A DNA stretch of 64,000 nucleotides from Rhynchopus euleeides. Taxonomy: Eukaryota; Euglenozoa; Diplonemea; Diplonemida; Diplonemidae. The notes under the pieces were generated by a model. It saw only the letters and a program-made list of their open reading frames with translations. It was not told the origin of the DNA and did not search any database. The stretch spans positions 1,488,001 through 1,552,000 of the forward strand of contig OY723308.1 in the NCBI GenBank assembly GCA_963210315.1. Direction: 5' to 3'. Positions 9,179-20,716 of the stretch are shown here, one piece after another. A program made the translations under genes and the position numbers. Within the stretch, counting starts at the first letter, position 1, and each line of letters opens with the position of its first letter.

Positions 9179-12100
9179 ATGTCTGACCCTCCACCACCCG
9201 GTGGTCCTGCACCGGATGCCCACCAACCTCAGGATGCTGTGCAGAAGGCACAGCATGAGGTGACAGCACTGAAGACGCCGGAGCAGGCGCTCAGTCAGAA
9301 GATAGAAACGCTCCAGAAGGAGCATGAGAAGAAGAGCGAAGCGCTCCAGGAGGAGAATGATAGGAAGGTAGAAGCACTCCAGACGGAGAAGAAGGCGATC
9401 CTGAAGGCGGATGAGGAGAAGGCGAATGACGGGAAGGTCGAAGCACTCGACCTGAAGGCACTCCAGAAGAAGAATGATCAGAAGCTCGAAGCACTCCAGA
9501 AGGAGAATGATCAGAAGCTCGAAGCACTCCAGAAGAAGAATGAACAGAAACTCGAAGCACTCCAGAAGAAGAATGAACAGAAGCTCGAAGCACTCCAGAG
9601 GGAGAAGGGGGGGCTCAATGGGAAGATCGAAGCGCTGCAGAAGCATCAGGGCGGAGTGACAGTGGACCTTCAGGCAGCTGGTGTCTACGGCATCCCTCCT
9701 GCTGACCCTGCTGGACGTCTCACTGAGCTCCAAGACGAGCTGAAGTTCGTGCGTCAGCGGGAGGAGGACCTGCGTCAGCGGGAGGAGGAAGGACTGAAGT
9801 TCGCGAGGAAGCAGCTGGAGGAGGAGACGGTGCACCTGCGTCAGCGGGAGGAGGATGCTGCCGCCCGAGTGAAGTCCATCGACGAGCAGGTGCGTGCGCA
9901 GCAGGCCCGAGTGAAGTCCATCGACGAGCAGGTGCGCGCGCAGCAGGAGGATACTGCCGCCCGACTGAAGTTCGCCGACGAGCAGCTGAAAGAGTCGATC
10001 CTGCGTCTGGAGAAAGAAGCCGCCGCCACCCCGCAGGTATGATTCTGGATTCCCTTCCGCGTTGTTGGATGATTGCTTTTGTGGCACAAAGATGGATGGG
10101 CTCGTGAAGAGCCTGGGAGTTGGAAGGGCCTCTTTGAGGAGGAGAATGGGAATATGAATCCTTGTTGTGGATGTCTGGCTCACACTACGCGAGCCTTGTT
10201 GCCACGGCCATCCCTCCTCCTTGCGCACCACTTCTTACAGCCTTACACACCCGAGGAGCTGAGTGAGCATCTGGACCTCCGACCCTTCGACAATCCGGCT
10301 CTCGGCACCCGCAAGCTGATTGGTCGGGAGCAGACGAGGAAGGCGCTTGCTGAACTCTTGGAAGCACCGCGCAGGTCGAACAGGTGGCACATCATCACAA
10401 CTGTCGGCATTCCTGGTACGGGAAAGACGTACTTGCTGCGCAAGGGGATCGTCAGTGACTGGTACCAGGGTAGCTCAGTCATGATGACCTTCAACGAAGG
10501 GAACGTGCTACTGGATGACGGGAAGATGCCCGTCCTGGACGCCTTCGCTCACCATTTCGTTCAGCAGTGCTCGGTGGGCAGCAAAGACCTCGAAAGGTCC
10601 CGAATCAAGTGGGCTGCGCTCATCCCTGCCGTGCGACTCAATCTCCAACTCGACGCCGCGACGCCACTTATTGTTGGTATTGATGAGCTGGGGAAGTTGA
10701 TGATCGATCTGAAAGAGAGGTTTACCTCAGCCGGTATTTCCGATCCAGTAGCAGAGAGGAGGGCGGTGGCAAGGTGTGCTATGCTGCGGAAGAGTTTGAT
10801 GGCATATCAAGACGCGTGTACACGCCGCCGCCAGCCTGAAATTCGATTTGTCTGGACGGCATTGTCGGCTGTCTCCACAACATTTCTTGAACCGACGGGA
10901 AGCATGCGGGAGGTATTCCAAGTACCTCTCGCCGGCCTTCCGTGGAAAGAATCACTGTTGCTTCTGGATGAGGATTTGCGGAACCTGATCAAAAGCAACC
11001 CCGTTTATGATTGGATCTTCCACCTGTGCGCAGGTAACCCGCGCGCGTTAGTTGATGGTTTCAACTCCCACTACGAGAAGATGGGACCCGACGGAAAAGA
11101 CCACATCCTCGTTACCGATCTGATACTGAATGCGCTCCGTATCAAAGTATATGACGACACAAAATTACCGGAGCACCTCTCACGGGTCCTCACTTTCAAA
11201 CTGAAAGCTCCGGATAAGTTCGCCGCGGCCGACGTCCGCCTCCTGGAGCAAGGTGTGCTGAATATCCTCCCAAACGGCGAAGTGTGCCTGAGTCCTCTCC
11301 TTGCCCAGCGCTGGGCCGCCGACAATAAAGACGATGACGGGACCGGAATGTTGCTCCATGCCTACTACAAAGCCGAGTCACGTTTCGAACCAAAAGCCTT
11401 TGAGCATCAGACACTCTGCTTCGAGGCCCTGCTGAACAATGCCTTCTTCGACGTGGAGGAGACCCCTGCTCTCACCGAGTACTTCAAGTATGCTGCTGTT
11501 TGCGGGGAACATCTGGAAGGCCTCCGTGTCTACCCCATTGAGAAACGAGGCATCTCCGAGCCGACTTCGCTGGACAGCATGACGGGGAAGGAGCTCTATC
11601 ACGATTTGATGGAAGGCAAGGCATTGTATTCACGGAAAGGCAATGAGAAGGGTGTCGACCTCGTGATTCCGCTGAGGTGCATGCGGAAGGAGGAAGACGG
11701 CCCTCAAATTTACCTCTTCTGCGGGCAGAACAAGCTCGTGGAATCCGTGAAGAACCTCGGTAAGGTTGAGAAGAAAGCTTTGGAAGTGGGGGAAAAGCTG
11801 AAGATAAAGCTGGCAGCCGAATGTGAGAGAAGAAAAGAAAAGACCACCTTCGCAGTTGCAGGCCTCTTCTTCACAACACACAAAGCGGAGCTGCGGACAG
11901 AGCTGCGATCTGGGGTCTGGTTTACCCAGGAGTCCCTTCCGAAGTGGCTCAGCAGACTGGGACCCCCGAGGCTGGCCTTCCCGAAGGGGAATCAGCCACG
12001 ACTCGGCACGCTGCCGGGGCCCAGCGGATCGTGCCTTGTGTCACGCCCTGTGTGGCCGTGGGTTTCTGCCGATACATCTCGCGAGCTGCGTGCGCGCCCA

Positions 12101-12295
12101 CCACCGCCTGCGTTCATGGTGCAATCCCGGGGCCCCTGCACACACGCCTTCGCTCCCACACTGAACCCTGTGTCGGGGCCGAGTCACGGGGCGCTGAGCG
12201 GGCAGAGGAGATCCTTCCCCATTTCTGCACTCCCCCAGCGCGGGTGGACGCCGTGGGTCGCAAGGCTGATGCGCCACGGCAGGTGTTTTGTATAG
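9179..12295 (+). CDS. Coiled-coil, P-loop NTPase and PD-(D/E)XK nuclease protein (CRN/RHS-like), copy 1
   Basis: Two exons, 9179-10036 and 10241-12295, join in phase 0 across a 204-bp GT-AG intron, giving 970 residues. Exon 1 starts at 'MSDPPPPGG' and is a long charged coiled coil built of 11-residue repeats of the type 'KLEALQKKNEQ'. Exon 2 opens with 'PYTPEELSEHLDLRPFDNP' and carries a Walker A (GIPGTGKT, about residue 341) and a Walker B (LIVGIDEL, about residue 429). Near residues 757-784 is a nuclease-like D...QxK motif ('GVDLVIPL...QIYLFCGQNK'). NTPase plus restriction-endonuclease fold is the architecture described for Crinkler (CRN) effectors and trypanosome RHS proteins; here a coiled coil replaces the usual header. 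Catalytic activity is inferred. The exon 2 translation is identical to copy 2. Confidence 0.7.
10037..10240 (+). other. Intron of CRN-like gene copy 1
   Basis: Donor GTATGA directly after CAG at 10036 and acceptor TTACAG at 10240. Both flanking frames are phase 0 (codon positions congruent), so splicing joins '...ATPQ' to 'PYTPEE...'. Unit 2 has the matching intron at 22022-22237 (216 bp) with the same sites and small internal indels. Confidence 0.8.
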
Positions 12296-13296
12296 ACCGG
12301 GTCCCGAGTGTGGCTCAAGTCGGCTGAGCACTGGCCTTCTGTGCCGTTTGGTTTGTCCTGCAGCCTTTGCCATCTCCCCTTTGTTTTCTTTTCCCTCTTC
12401 CTCCTCTCTGTCAGGTGTTGGTGTGCTTGTGGGGTTCACAGTCCTAGGGTGTTGTTACCGAGCAAAGAAGACACTTGCCATTTTTCTCCGTCGTCTCTCG
12501 TGACCGCCCCCCGCCCCTTGTTGTCCTGACGGACGGGGCATGTGCCGGCCCCGCCAGCTCTGCCTGTGAATGTGGCCGTGACATGATGTACGGCAACGGC
12601 GCCCACGTCCCCTTTTCTCGCGAAGGCAAAACCTAACTGCCGATCTGCCTGTTTTGGGGGGAGTCTGTTGTTGACGTTGTGCTTCTTCAACTAGGGCACT
12701 GGGTGACGATTGTACCTGACGAGGGCACGCCACTTGTGCCCTACTTGTGTGAAATGGTGTGTGCCAAGTCGGGCTGAGCACTGGCCTTCCGTGCCGTTTA
12801 GTTTGTCCTGCAGCCTTTGCCTTTGTTTTTTTTAGACACACTCCGTGTGGGAGGAAAGTGTCGCTGCCAAGACTCACTCACTCACTGTGCTCCGCACCCA
12901 CTCACCCATCGCAGGCCACGGGTGTGTGTGGGTGTGGAAGCGTCAACGCAAAAATCGGAGATGAGACAAGCGCATCAAAACAAGTGAGAGAGAGATGGCA
13001 GAGAGGGCAGCGACACTTTCCCTCTTCCTCCTCTGTGAATCATGTGCTTTGTTCCGACCGGTGGCCCACCTGGAGTTACAAGCACATCTGCCAATGCGCA
13101 ATACCCCTTCAAAAGAAGCAATGGGCTGCCCATTCACATCGAAAATGCCGAAAAAACAAAGGGTATCAGGTGGGGTGCTTGAAACATCGGCAGCGGGAAG
13201 AGGAGAGAAAGACAGTGGTGTCATGGCGTGCTGATGTGTTGGGTGTGTGTGTTGTGTTGTGTTGTGTTGTGTTGTGTTGTGTTCCCGCTGCCCCAG
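12296..13296 (+). other. Region between CRN gene and Nup98 gene, copy 1
   Basis: It contains an internal direct repeat of about 80 bp: 12308-12390 resembles 12752-12833 (sharing 'ctgagcactggcctt' and 'tttgtcctgcagcctttgcc'). A two-box module follows, with GGAAGCGTCAACGCA at 12936-12950 and GCGACACTTTC at 13010-13020. A possible first exon of the Nup98 gene lies at 13042-13162 (ATG 'MCFVPTGGPPG...'). Its donor GTATCA leaves phase 1, matching exon 2 at 13297, but an 11-bp insertion breaks this match in unit 2. The end is a (GTGTT)n tract. Confidence 0.45.
12936..13020 (+). promoter_or_regulatory. Two-box module upstream of Nup98 gene, copy 1
   Basis: Box 1 GGAAGCGTCAACGCA (12936-12950) and box 2 GCGACACTTTC (13010-13020). 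The same pair occurs at 24933-25017, at 42489-42558 and inverted at 27361-27417. A promoter or transcript-start role is inference. Confidence 0.4.
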
Positions 13297-14561
13297 GGGG
13301 GTTCGGAGGGTTCGGCGCTGCAGCTGCAAACCCTGCAGCCGCCGCACCCGCCCCTGGCGGGTTCGGCGGGTTCGGCGCCGCCGCTGCAAACCCTGCTGCC
13401 GCTGCCGCACAGCGCGCGGTCCCCGTGGCTGTCAGCAACCCGCTGATCCTGCAGCAGGCCCTGGCCAACCCTTATGGGGTGGACTTCGCAAAGCCTGTGA
13501 CTGTGGCGCAGGTGAAGGAGGGCGAGTCCCCGCCCGCATCTGCGGAGACCTTCGCCCTCCGGAAGGACCCGAAGAAGACGCTGAAGCGCTCCAACGCCCA
13601 CAGCCTCCGCAACGCAACCCTCGCGTCGGTGCTGCTGCAGCAGGTGACCAACGTCGTGACGGACGGCCCCGCCACCTGGGAGGCGAAGAACCTGAAGCAC
13701 CCTGCAGGCTCGCCTCTCGCGCAGATCCAGAGCAAGAACTCCATCACACTGCTGTCCACCCCGATAAGTGTTGCGACAGACCTCCCTACCGCCAGCCCCT
13801 TCAGGACGCCCGCAGCAAGGCCCAGGTTTGCTGCGAGGCCCGTTGGCGAGGAGTCTACACTGCGCATCGGGCGTGGCGGGCGGTCGACACCGCAGGCTGA
13901 GGGCCGTGCCGGCGATGCGAAGGCGACAGCGGCGCTGCGCTTCTCCGAGGGGTCCCAGTATGTTTCGACCCCGACGCTGGCGGAGCTGAACAGCATGCCC
14001 GCCTCCCAGCTCTCCAGCGTGCAGGGGTTCAGCCTGCGCATCCCCGGCAAGGCGTCTGTCTCCTTCCTGGACCCCGTGGACCTGACCTCGGTGGAGCACC
14101 CGCTGGACCGTGTGGTGGCTCTGGACCCCGAGGACTTCACAGCCGACTTCTACCCCGAGCGTGACTTCCCCACCGCATCCTCGCGCCCCCTGCCGGGTGA
14201 GGGGCTGAATGTGCGTGTGGAGGTGTGCTTTGAGGCGCTCCCGTCGGATATCACGGAGGCAGACCTGGAGGTATGTAGGGAGGTCGTGCAGGGGGCCGAC
14301 ACTACGCCTACGCCTACACTTTTCACTTTCACTTACACACACCCCATTATATGACAACAGGAAACCTGCCAGAGCTGCGGCTACACATTCATCAGCTACC
14401 GCGAGGCTGCGTGGGTGTTTGCAACAGACGCGCCTGTCCCTGCACCAAGGTATGGTTCTCTGTGTGTATGGGGGTGTTGAAAATGCTGTCGTCGTTTCTG
14501 CAGCGGTACACCGCAATGTGCCTCCCACCACCACCACCACCAACACAGCGCAAAGCGGTAA
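13297..14561 (+). CDS. Nup98-like protein, FG motifs and C-terminal autopeptidase-type domain, copy 1
   Basis: Exons 13297-14270, 14361-14449 and 14502-14561 are predicted from GT-AG sites with consistent phases; the 5' end is unresolved. The protein opens with two 'GGFGGFG' motifs separated by Ala/Pro-rich linkers, then a basic linker. A domain follows that matches the Nup98 C-terminal (Nucleoporin2/APD) fold: 'YVSTPTLAELNSM...SVQGFSLRIPGKASVSFLDPVDLTSV...LDRVVAL', 'FYPERDFPTAS' and 'LPGEGLNVRVEVCFEALP'. Exon 3 supplies 'YTFISYREAAWVFATDAP', aligning with 'F..Y...tGsWvFkVsHFS' of Nup98. Nup98 is an FG nucleoporin of the nuclear pore, normally made as a precursor that cleaves itself at HF|S. 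That motif is absent here, so self-cleavage is probably lost. Only two FG motifs are visible, far fewer than in a complete Nup98. Confidence 0.7.
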
Positions 14562-16290
14562 CGGCGTCACGCAAAGCATCCCTTCCTTCTGTGCTGCTGC
14601 TGCTGCTGCTGTTGCTGCTGTCCCCCCTTTGCACGACAGCAGCACCCCAGGAATGACAGCTGCAGCATCGCCCCAATCACTGGGTTGGCGAACCTTTTGA
14701 ACTCAGTCAGGGCGCGACCCACTCCCCGTGTGTGGTGTGTGTGGAGACCACCTTTTGCATCCCGGTTGGTTTATAGGGCCTCCCAAGTCACCTGACCTTT
14801 CTTGGGTCCCGCAGCCGCTAACCCCCCTCCCGGCGATGACATTTGTTTTTTGCTGTTTGCAGTTCTCTTCTGTTCGGGTTATTGCGGGTGTTGTTTGTTG
14901 GTTTCCCCCAACATGCTTTGATGGCAGCATTCTTCATGACGTGGGGAGATCAAAAAAGTTAGGTGGGTGCAGCGAGCAGGACACAGCAATCAACACCAAC
15001 TATGTGCCCTGCCCGCCTCGCTCGCCCCCTTCGATCGCCCCCCCTCGATCAGAGAGGGTAGTTTTGGTGTGACCTGCCCGATCCCAAAAGAAGCTTGCAG
15101 CAACATTGAGCCGCATTCTTTGTGGCTTTCTTTTCGCTACTCCTCCGCAAGAGTTCAAGAGAAACCAGAAAACGGGTTTTTGCACTTTCATTCCATCGAC
15201 AGAGAAGTTAGTTAGGGCACGCAATTCCGGCGCAATGCAGTGGATGTGGTGTGTGGGGTGGGGTGGGTTGGGGCAGGTTTTGGGCTGTGCGCCGTTTGCC
15301 AAAAAAAAAGAGAAGAATTTCGTCGGAGAAAGCCAACTTTACAATGTGTTCGAAAGCAAAGCCCCGTCCATCGCTTCGGGGACTCCTGGTTCGCTGCCTT
15401 CTAGCTCCCGACCAGCGGGGCCTTCCTGCCATCACAGCAGCCCTGGATGGTGGGACGGGTCACTTTATGTGTATGTCTCGAACAGAGTTTCCTTCCCTTC
15501 CAGCCAGGTTATCCTTGTGGGTGCCGAGCCCCCACGAAAAAAGAAGGAAAAGGTTGTCGCGCCAAACGGCCCTTCTCTCGTATGTTAGCCCATTTCCCCT
15601 TACGCCGCTTTCTGGGGAGTGCCCCCGTGCGCTGTTGAGGTGTGACTTTTCGGTGATGTTTCTTTTTTTTTTTTTCGGTGCAGTGGAAAATCACATTCAA
15701 GAGAGCTTCGTGGGTGTGCCAATTCACAATAAAACTGAGCGAGCTCCACGTGTTGTGTTGTGGAGGCGGGGCTTTGCACGTTGCGTTGTCGAGAGATCAA
15801 AAAAAAATAAGACAAAATTCCGCCCAGTGTACCCCCACCCTCTCTCCCTCCCCGCACCCCCCCTCTGCCCATCCTCGCCCGACTTCTTCGCGAGCGCAAC
15901 AACCAAACGCTACTACGCACCCCCCCCAGCTAATAAACGCCTTCCCGGCACCCCCCGAACCCCCGATTTCCCAGTCCCGTTGTGTCGTGTCTGGCTTTGT
16001 TCGCCTTTTAGTGGTGGTGGTGGTGGTAGGTGGCTCCCTCTGCTGCACCATCCCACTGGGTGGCATCCACCTGTGTGCGTGCACTGCCCCCGTTCCCACC
16101 GTGCTTCCCTCCCCATGGTTTTGGTGGAGTTGAAGCGCGGCGGGACTTGCAGTGAGGCTGTTTACATTTTCTATTTTTGCCGACAAATCAAAAATCGTTC
16201 AAAAAATTTGATGTGTGACCCACAGCGCACACTGGCACACAGTGTTGGCACACACACACCGCAGAAAAGGACGGCTTGTACCCAATTCTG
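14562..16290 (+). other. Spacer after Nup98 gene, copy 1
   Basis: About 1.7 kb repeated at 29401-31109 in unit 2. Right after the stop come CAC/CAG-type trinucleotide runs. It also holds several splice-like signals, for example a pyrimidine run and GTGCAG near 15681, followed by a frame starting 'WKITFKRASWVCQFTIKLSE'. Long frames exist, such as 15251-16342, but they contain no recognisable domain and shift between the copies. Nothing is called as a gene. Confidence 0.4.
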
Positions 16291-18652
16291 TAGTTTTTTT
16301 ATTTCCCCCCCCCGTGGTTTTCATACACAGGGGACGGCATAACGTTTTCGATAACGTTCGAACGCCCTGTGCATTAGTGTAAGTGTATGTAATTTTTTCC
16401 GAAACACAGACACACCTTTATTGCGAACGATTCGCACAAAACAAAACCCCCGTCTTCCCCACCGGGCTGCGGGGGGTTTTTTTGGATGTGTGCTCTGTGT
16501 CCGAAGGACGGCGACTTTCGTTGTTTTCCTTCTTCCCTTCCTTGGGATATTTTTTTCGCCCTGCTCTTTTTTTAGCAGGCATTTTATTACTGCTGTCAGT
16601 GTTTTAGTGTAGAAACCGTATCGATCGACCCCCGCTGGTGACGTATGCAAAATCGCATCACACCCCCTCCCCCCACCCCTCGCCGTTGCCATCCCGTCCC
16701 CGTGTCTCTAGAGGGTGCTTACCGTATTGGGGCAGCCCGTTCTCACTGTACCTGCATCTCTTAGTGAAGGCAGGCCCATTGCACCCAATTTCTCATCTCG
16801 GGTCTCGCGCCACATCCGTTGCGTAAACCATTTGGGCCCTGCTGCGGCAACACCCAGTTGTACTTTCGGTGACAACGATGTCCCCGTATACAAACCCATT
16901 CATCTCGTGGGGAAAGCGTCAACGCACGAAGTGCGAGTGGGAGAGGAATTGTTTTCCTCATCGCGTCATCCCGTCTGTCTGTCTTCTCTGTGTGTGTGAG
17001 TTTTGTTTGTGCGCACCTGTACGTGTATGGGTGTCCATACGTGCGCTGCCAACAGTCTTTTTTACCGTGACCTGAGCAGGTTATAGCAAAAAAAACTGTG
17101 CTGGTGTTTCGGTGCAAACCCACACCATTGTCACCTCCAGGGTGTTCGGTTCACCTTTACTGCAGATCAGAGCGACACGTCGCCACCACCACCCCAGCCA
17201 CTCTGAGTCTGGGGGTCTTCGCCTTCGGCAGTTCCTTTTCGATGCCAGCGTTCGGTGATCCCAGCAGCGACCCTCTAAAATAGGATGCAATGTACCAAAA
17301 CAACAAAGGCACCAGTTTCGACACCGTCGCAAAGGCCCCTACTCAGTGCGCGTTGTTTGATTTTACCCTCGTTGTGCTGTGCTGTTGCTGTGCAGTGCCA
17401 GCCCTCCCTCCCTTTGCCCCAACCAACCATGCGCGGACACTTCCGCCTCCCTTCCTGCGTGATCCGGGTGCATCCCGACACAACGGTTGCTGTCCTGTCC
17501 GCCTTTGAGGGGCTCGACGTCTCGGCGGCAGTGCATTTCATCCATGGCCCCCCCTTCTTTTTTTCAGTTCAGCTTCTCCATCAGTCTATATCATCAGAAC
17601 GAAAAAAATACAACAACCGGGAAAAAAAAACACACGTCACAAATCACACCCAGAGGAATTCCATGCCGCTGGGTTGGCAACTCTCTCTGCCCCTCCCTCA
17701 CTGCCCCTCTCGCCCTGTCTCACCACGTCCCCCACTTGCACCTCCTGTTTTCTTTGTCGAGAGCCCTGACGGAGAACACCGAAACTGGAGCTCGTCCCCC
17801 CCGCTGCCCTCTCGCCGCGGACAAATTTTGTGTGCAGGTAGAGGGTGTCGTCAGCTCCGCTTACACAAATATATATGGGGGGGGGGGTTAAGTGTGGTGT
17901 GAGTGAGGGGGTGGGGAGGAGGGCAGGGTTAGCGGGTTCCACATTTTATTAGATAGAAAATCACAGAGAAAACGAAAAACCATCAAAAGAAAAAAAAAGA
18001 CGGCGCATGCCCGTGGCGGAAACGAGGCGCAGGGGGTGCTGTTCTGTTTTACGGGGGGTCTTATAATTTTTTTGAGAGTTGTGCAACAACGCAGGAAACT
18101 GTGCCAGTGCAGATCCTTGCAGAACTTCCCACACACTTCATGACAGGCGTGTGGGGTGTTCTCGCGATCGACGAATACCCTTCGGCTCTTCTATTGTTTC
18201 CCTTTCAGATTTGCACTAAAACACAGTTTTTGTTGCGACACCGCCAATCCAACCCCCCTCCCCTCCCCTCCCCCTCAATGTTTTTCACACACAACAAGAA
18301 GCTTGCCACAGTGAAAAAGATAGTTGGCAGCGCTTTGGGTGACAAACAATCTACCCTGCCTTGTTGCTATGACTGTGCGCACATTCACACCAACCTTCAT
18401 CAGGCAAAACACGTCAGGTTTGTTCACCCGGGTTTGGCGCACAAACAACGCCTTATCTTTTTTTATCGCGGGGGGTGCACCTCAATTTTTCCAGCGCACA
18501 CACCGCTCAATTTTGCCCCACCACGGCCACACCCAGCCCACCTTTCCCCCCCACTTTTCAACCCCAGTTGCACACACAAAACGCCCTTCTTCTCGGATTT
18601 CATATGACACTCCCTCCCACACCCCACCACCTCCCCCGGCAGGTCACCGGCG
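16291..18652 (+). other. Leader region upstream of DUF4116 gene, copy 2
   Basis: Homologous to 990-3122. Differences are a roughly 90-bp stretch near 17000-17090 shared with unit 3, and a roughly 158-bp stretch near 18072-18230 found only here that ends in a pyrimidine-rich TTTCAG. The GAAAGCGTCAACGCA box is at 16912-16926. No gene is supported. Confidence 0.45.
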
Positions 18653-20716
18653 ATGGATGCCTTCCTCGTCGACACACGGTGCGGGGAGAAGCATGTGGTT
18701 CACATCGCCAACGGCGACCTGCCAGAGCACCTGAAGGAGGAGGCCATCGAGTTGGTCCTCGGGTCGCCCGTCGACGTCATTCTGGAGGATGTCGAGCTGT
18801 CGTTGGAAGGGGAGCTCCTGGATGAGACCGTGCCCCTCTGCGACGCCCCAGGCGTGACGCAGGGCTGCAGCATCGAGGTGGGGCTGTCTGGGGCACGCTT
18901 TGTCGAGGCGATCCAGAGGAGGTGGGGCGCAATCCTGTTCAGCAAGGCTCCCCCCTGGGCACAGCTCCGGCACGAGGTGGCGCTGGCTGCGGTGCAGCTC
19001 AGCGGGGACACGCTGGTGAAGGTGGACCCCGCATTCCTCAACGACAAGCTGATAGTCCTCACCGCGACCCTCACCTGCCCTCTCGCAATACAGCACGCCT
19101 CTGAAGCTTTACGCAACGATGCTGACGTCGTGCTGGCCGCGGTGATGCGAGAGGTAAGAGCTCTGCAATACGCCTCCGCCCAGCTCCGCTCCGATAAACA
19201 CTTCATCCTGACCTGCGTCCAGCGCCGCCCCGTCGCACTGCAGTATGCCGATACATCCCTTTGGAACGACACAGACATCCTCACGGCAAGCCTCCACCCG
19301 GATTTCAACTACACAACAGAGGCTCTGAGGTGCGACAGGGAGGCAGCCCTGTCCTGCACAGCTGGGGGGCCTCCGGATGAGATGGGCCTCAACCTCGAAG
19401 CCCTGTCCATGCGTGCGTCGCTGGAGACCATGCCGGAGGCACTGCGGGGCGACAGGGAGGTGGTGATATCCGCTGTGAAGCGGTGGAGCCCCGACTTCAT
19501 CAACGCTTCCGAGCCGCTCCGGCAGGACCTGGGGTTCCAGCGGGAGGCTGTCGCTTGGAATGGAGGGGTCCTGCCCTATGCGACCGAGCTGCAGAGCGAC
19601 CGCGATGCAGTGTTGTCCGCTGTGGAGACCGACCCCCTCGCTTTGCTTCACGCCTCCCCGTCGCTGCAGGGCGACAGGGAGGTGGTGCTGGCTGCGATGC
19701 GCAGCAGGGGCCGCGGGCAGCGCGCCGCGCTGCGCTGCGCACCCGCCTCCTTCCGGAGGGACCGGGAGGTGCTGCTGGCAGGCGTGCGGCGCGAGCCGGA
19801 GGCGCTGCTGGAGGCTGACACCCTTCTCCGCTCCGACAGGGCCTTCCTGATGCGGGTCGCCGCTGCGCAGGGGAATGCACTGCTCCATATGGACATGCCG
19901 TGCCGTTCCGACGTGAGGGTGCAGGCTGCCGCTGTGGCGCAGAACCCCATGGCGCTGCGCTACTGCAGGGATGAGTTCCGCTCCGACAAGGAGGTCCTCC
20001 TCTCGGCAGTCGGGAGGTGCGGCCGTCTCTTGGCGCATCTCCCGGAAATCATGCGGAGCGACAGAGATGTGGTGCTGGCTGCAGCGCAGTCCCGCGATGC
20101 ATGCGATGTGCTGTCATTTTCACCCAATTTCCGCAACGACCCGGGCGTGGTGCTGGCGGCTGCTGCGAGCGGTGCGGAGGAGCCGCTGCGGCACGCAGAC
20201 CCTGCCCTCTGCGCCAACAGGGACTTCATGCTCGAGGCTGTCAGGAGGGGCGGCTGCGCCATATGCTCCGCCGGCGCCTCGCTCTGCCGCGACAGGGAGC
20301 TGCAGATGGCAGCCCTTCTGCAGGACGGCCGTGCTCTGCGGTTTGCCGACCCCCCGCTGCGCCGCGACAGGTCTGTCGTCCTCCGTGCAGCGCGTGCCCA
20401 CGGTGGTGCGCTGCAGTACGCTGATTACCTCTTCCGGCACGACGAGGAGGTGGTGCTCGCCGCTGTGGGGAGCTGCGGGGATGCGCTGCGCTTCGCCGGC
20501 AGAAAGCTCCGGAGCAACCGGGGCGTGGTGCTGGCGGCTGTGCGGCAGGACGGGCGTGCCCTGAAGCACGCCCCCGCCGCGATGTGCAGCGACAGGGAGG
20601 TGGTGCTGGCGGCGGTGCGGTCGAACCCGGATGCCTTTGTGCACGCCTCCCCCACACTGCGGCGCGACAGCGTCGTTCTCGCTCTGGCTTTCCCGGAGCT
20701 TCATGACACCCAGTGA
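18653..20716 (+). CDS. Ubiquitin-like/DUF4116 repeat protein, copy 2
   Basis: 687 residues, the same layout as copy 1: an N-terminal ubiquitin-like segment (1-80) followed by DUF4116 repeats to the end. It has Val in 'SPVDVILED' where copies 1 and 3 have Asp, and shares 'SLEGELLDE' and 'EPEALLEADTLLRSDR' with copy 3. The frame is intact and the start is conserved. The stop is followed at once by an expanded (AACAC)n tract of about eight units, longer than in the other copies. Paralogue divergence is so low that gene conversion or very recent duplication is likely. Confidence 0.85.
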   Translation: MDAFLVDTRCGEKHVVHIANGDLPEHLKEEAIELVLGSPVDVILEDVELSLEGELLDETVPLCDAPGVTQGCSIEVGLSGARFVEAIQRRWGAILFSKAPPWAQLRHEVALAAVQLSGDTLVKVDPAFLNDKLIVLTATLTCPLAIQHASEALRNDADVVLAAVMREVRALQYASAQLRSDKHFILTCVQRRPVALQYADTSLWNDTDILTASLHPDFNYTTEALRCDREAALSCTAGGPPDEMGLNLEALSMRASLETMPEALRGDREVVISAVKRWSPDFINASEPLRQDLGFQREAVAWNGGVLPYATELQSDRDAVLSAVETDPLALLHASPSLQGDREVVLAAMRSRGRGQRAALRCAPASFRRDREVLLAGVRREPEALLEADTLLRSDRAFLMRVAAAQGNALLHMDMPCRSDVRVQAAAVAQNPMALRYCRDEFRSDKEVLLSAVGRCGRLLAHLPEIMRSDRDVVLAAAQSRDACDVLSFSPNFRNDPGVVLAAAASGAEEPLRHADPALCANRDFMLEAVRRGGCAICSAGASLCRDRELQMAALLQDGRALRFADPPLRRDRSVVLRAARAHGGALQYADYLFRHDEEVVLAAVGSCGDALRFAGRKLRSNRGVVLAAVRQDGRALKHAPAAMCSDREVVLAAVRSNPDAFVHASPTLRRDSVVLALAFPELHDTQ

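Larger units (their letters stand above)
990..16290 (+). repeat. Segmental tandem duplication, unit 1 (about 15.3 kb)
   Basis: Homology with unit 2 starts at 990 (aligned to 16291) and with unit 3 at 31110. Unit 1 is the fullest version: leader, DUF4116 gene, B segment, hAT-like insertion, truncated astacin, CRN tail fragment, complete CRN-like gene, Nup98 gene and spacer. It lacks a roughly 90-bp stretch of the leader that units 2 and 3 share (near 17000-17090), suggesting that units 2 and 3 are closer to each other in this segment. Confidence 0.9.

Noticed and set aside
12759..13296. Upstream extension of the Nup98 frame
   Set aside because: The sequence before 13297 in this frame includes a GTGTT microsatellite and a splice acceptor, and is not conserved in frame in unit 2.
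15251..16342. 363-codon frame in the spacer
   Set aside because: It has low-complexity composition, crosses the unit boundary, is broken by indels in unit 2 and has no recognisable domain.
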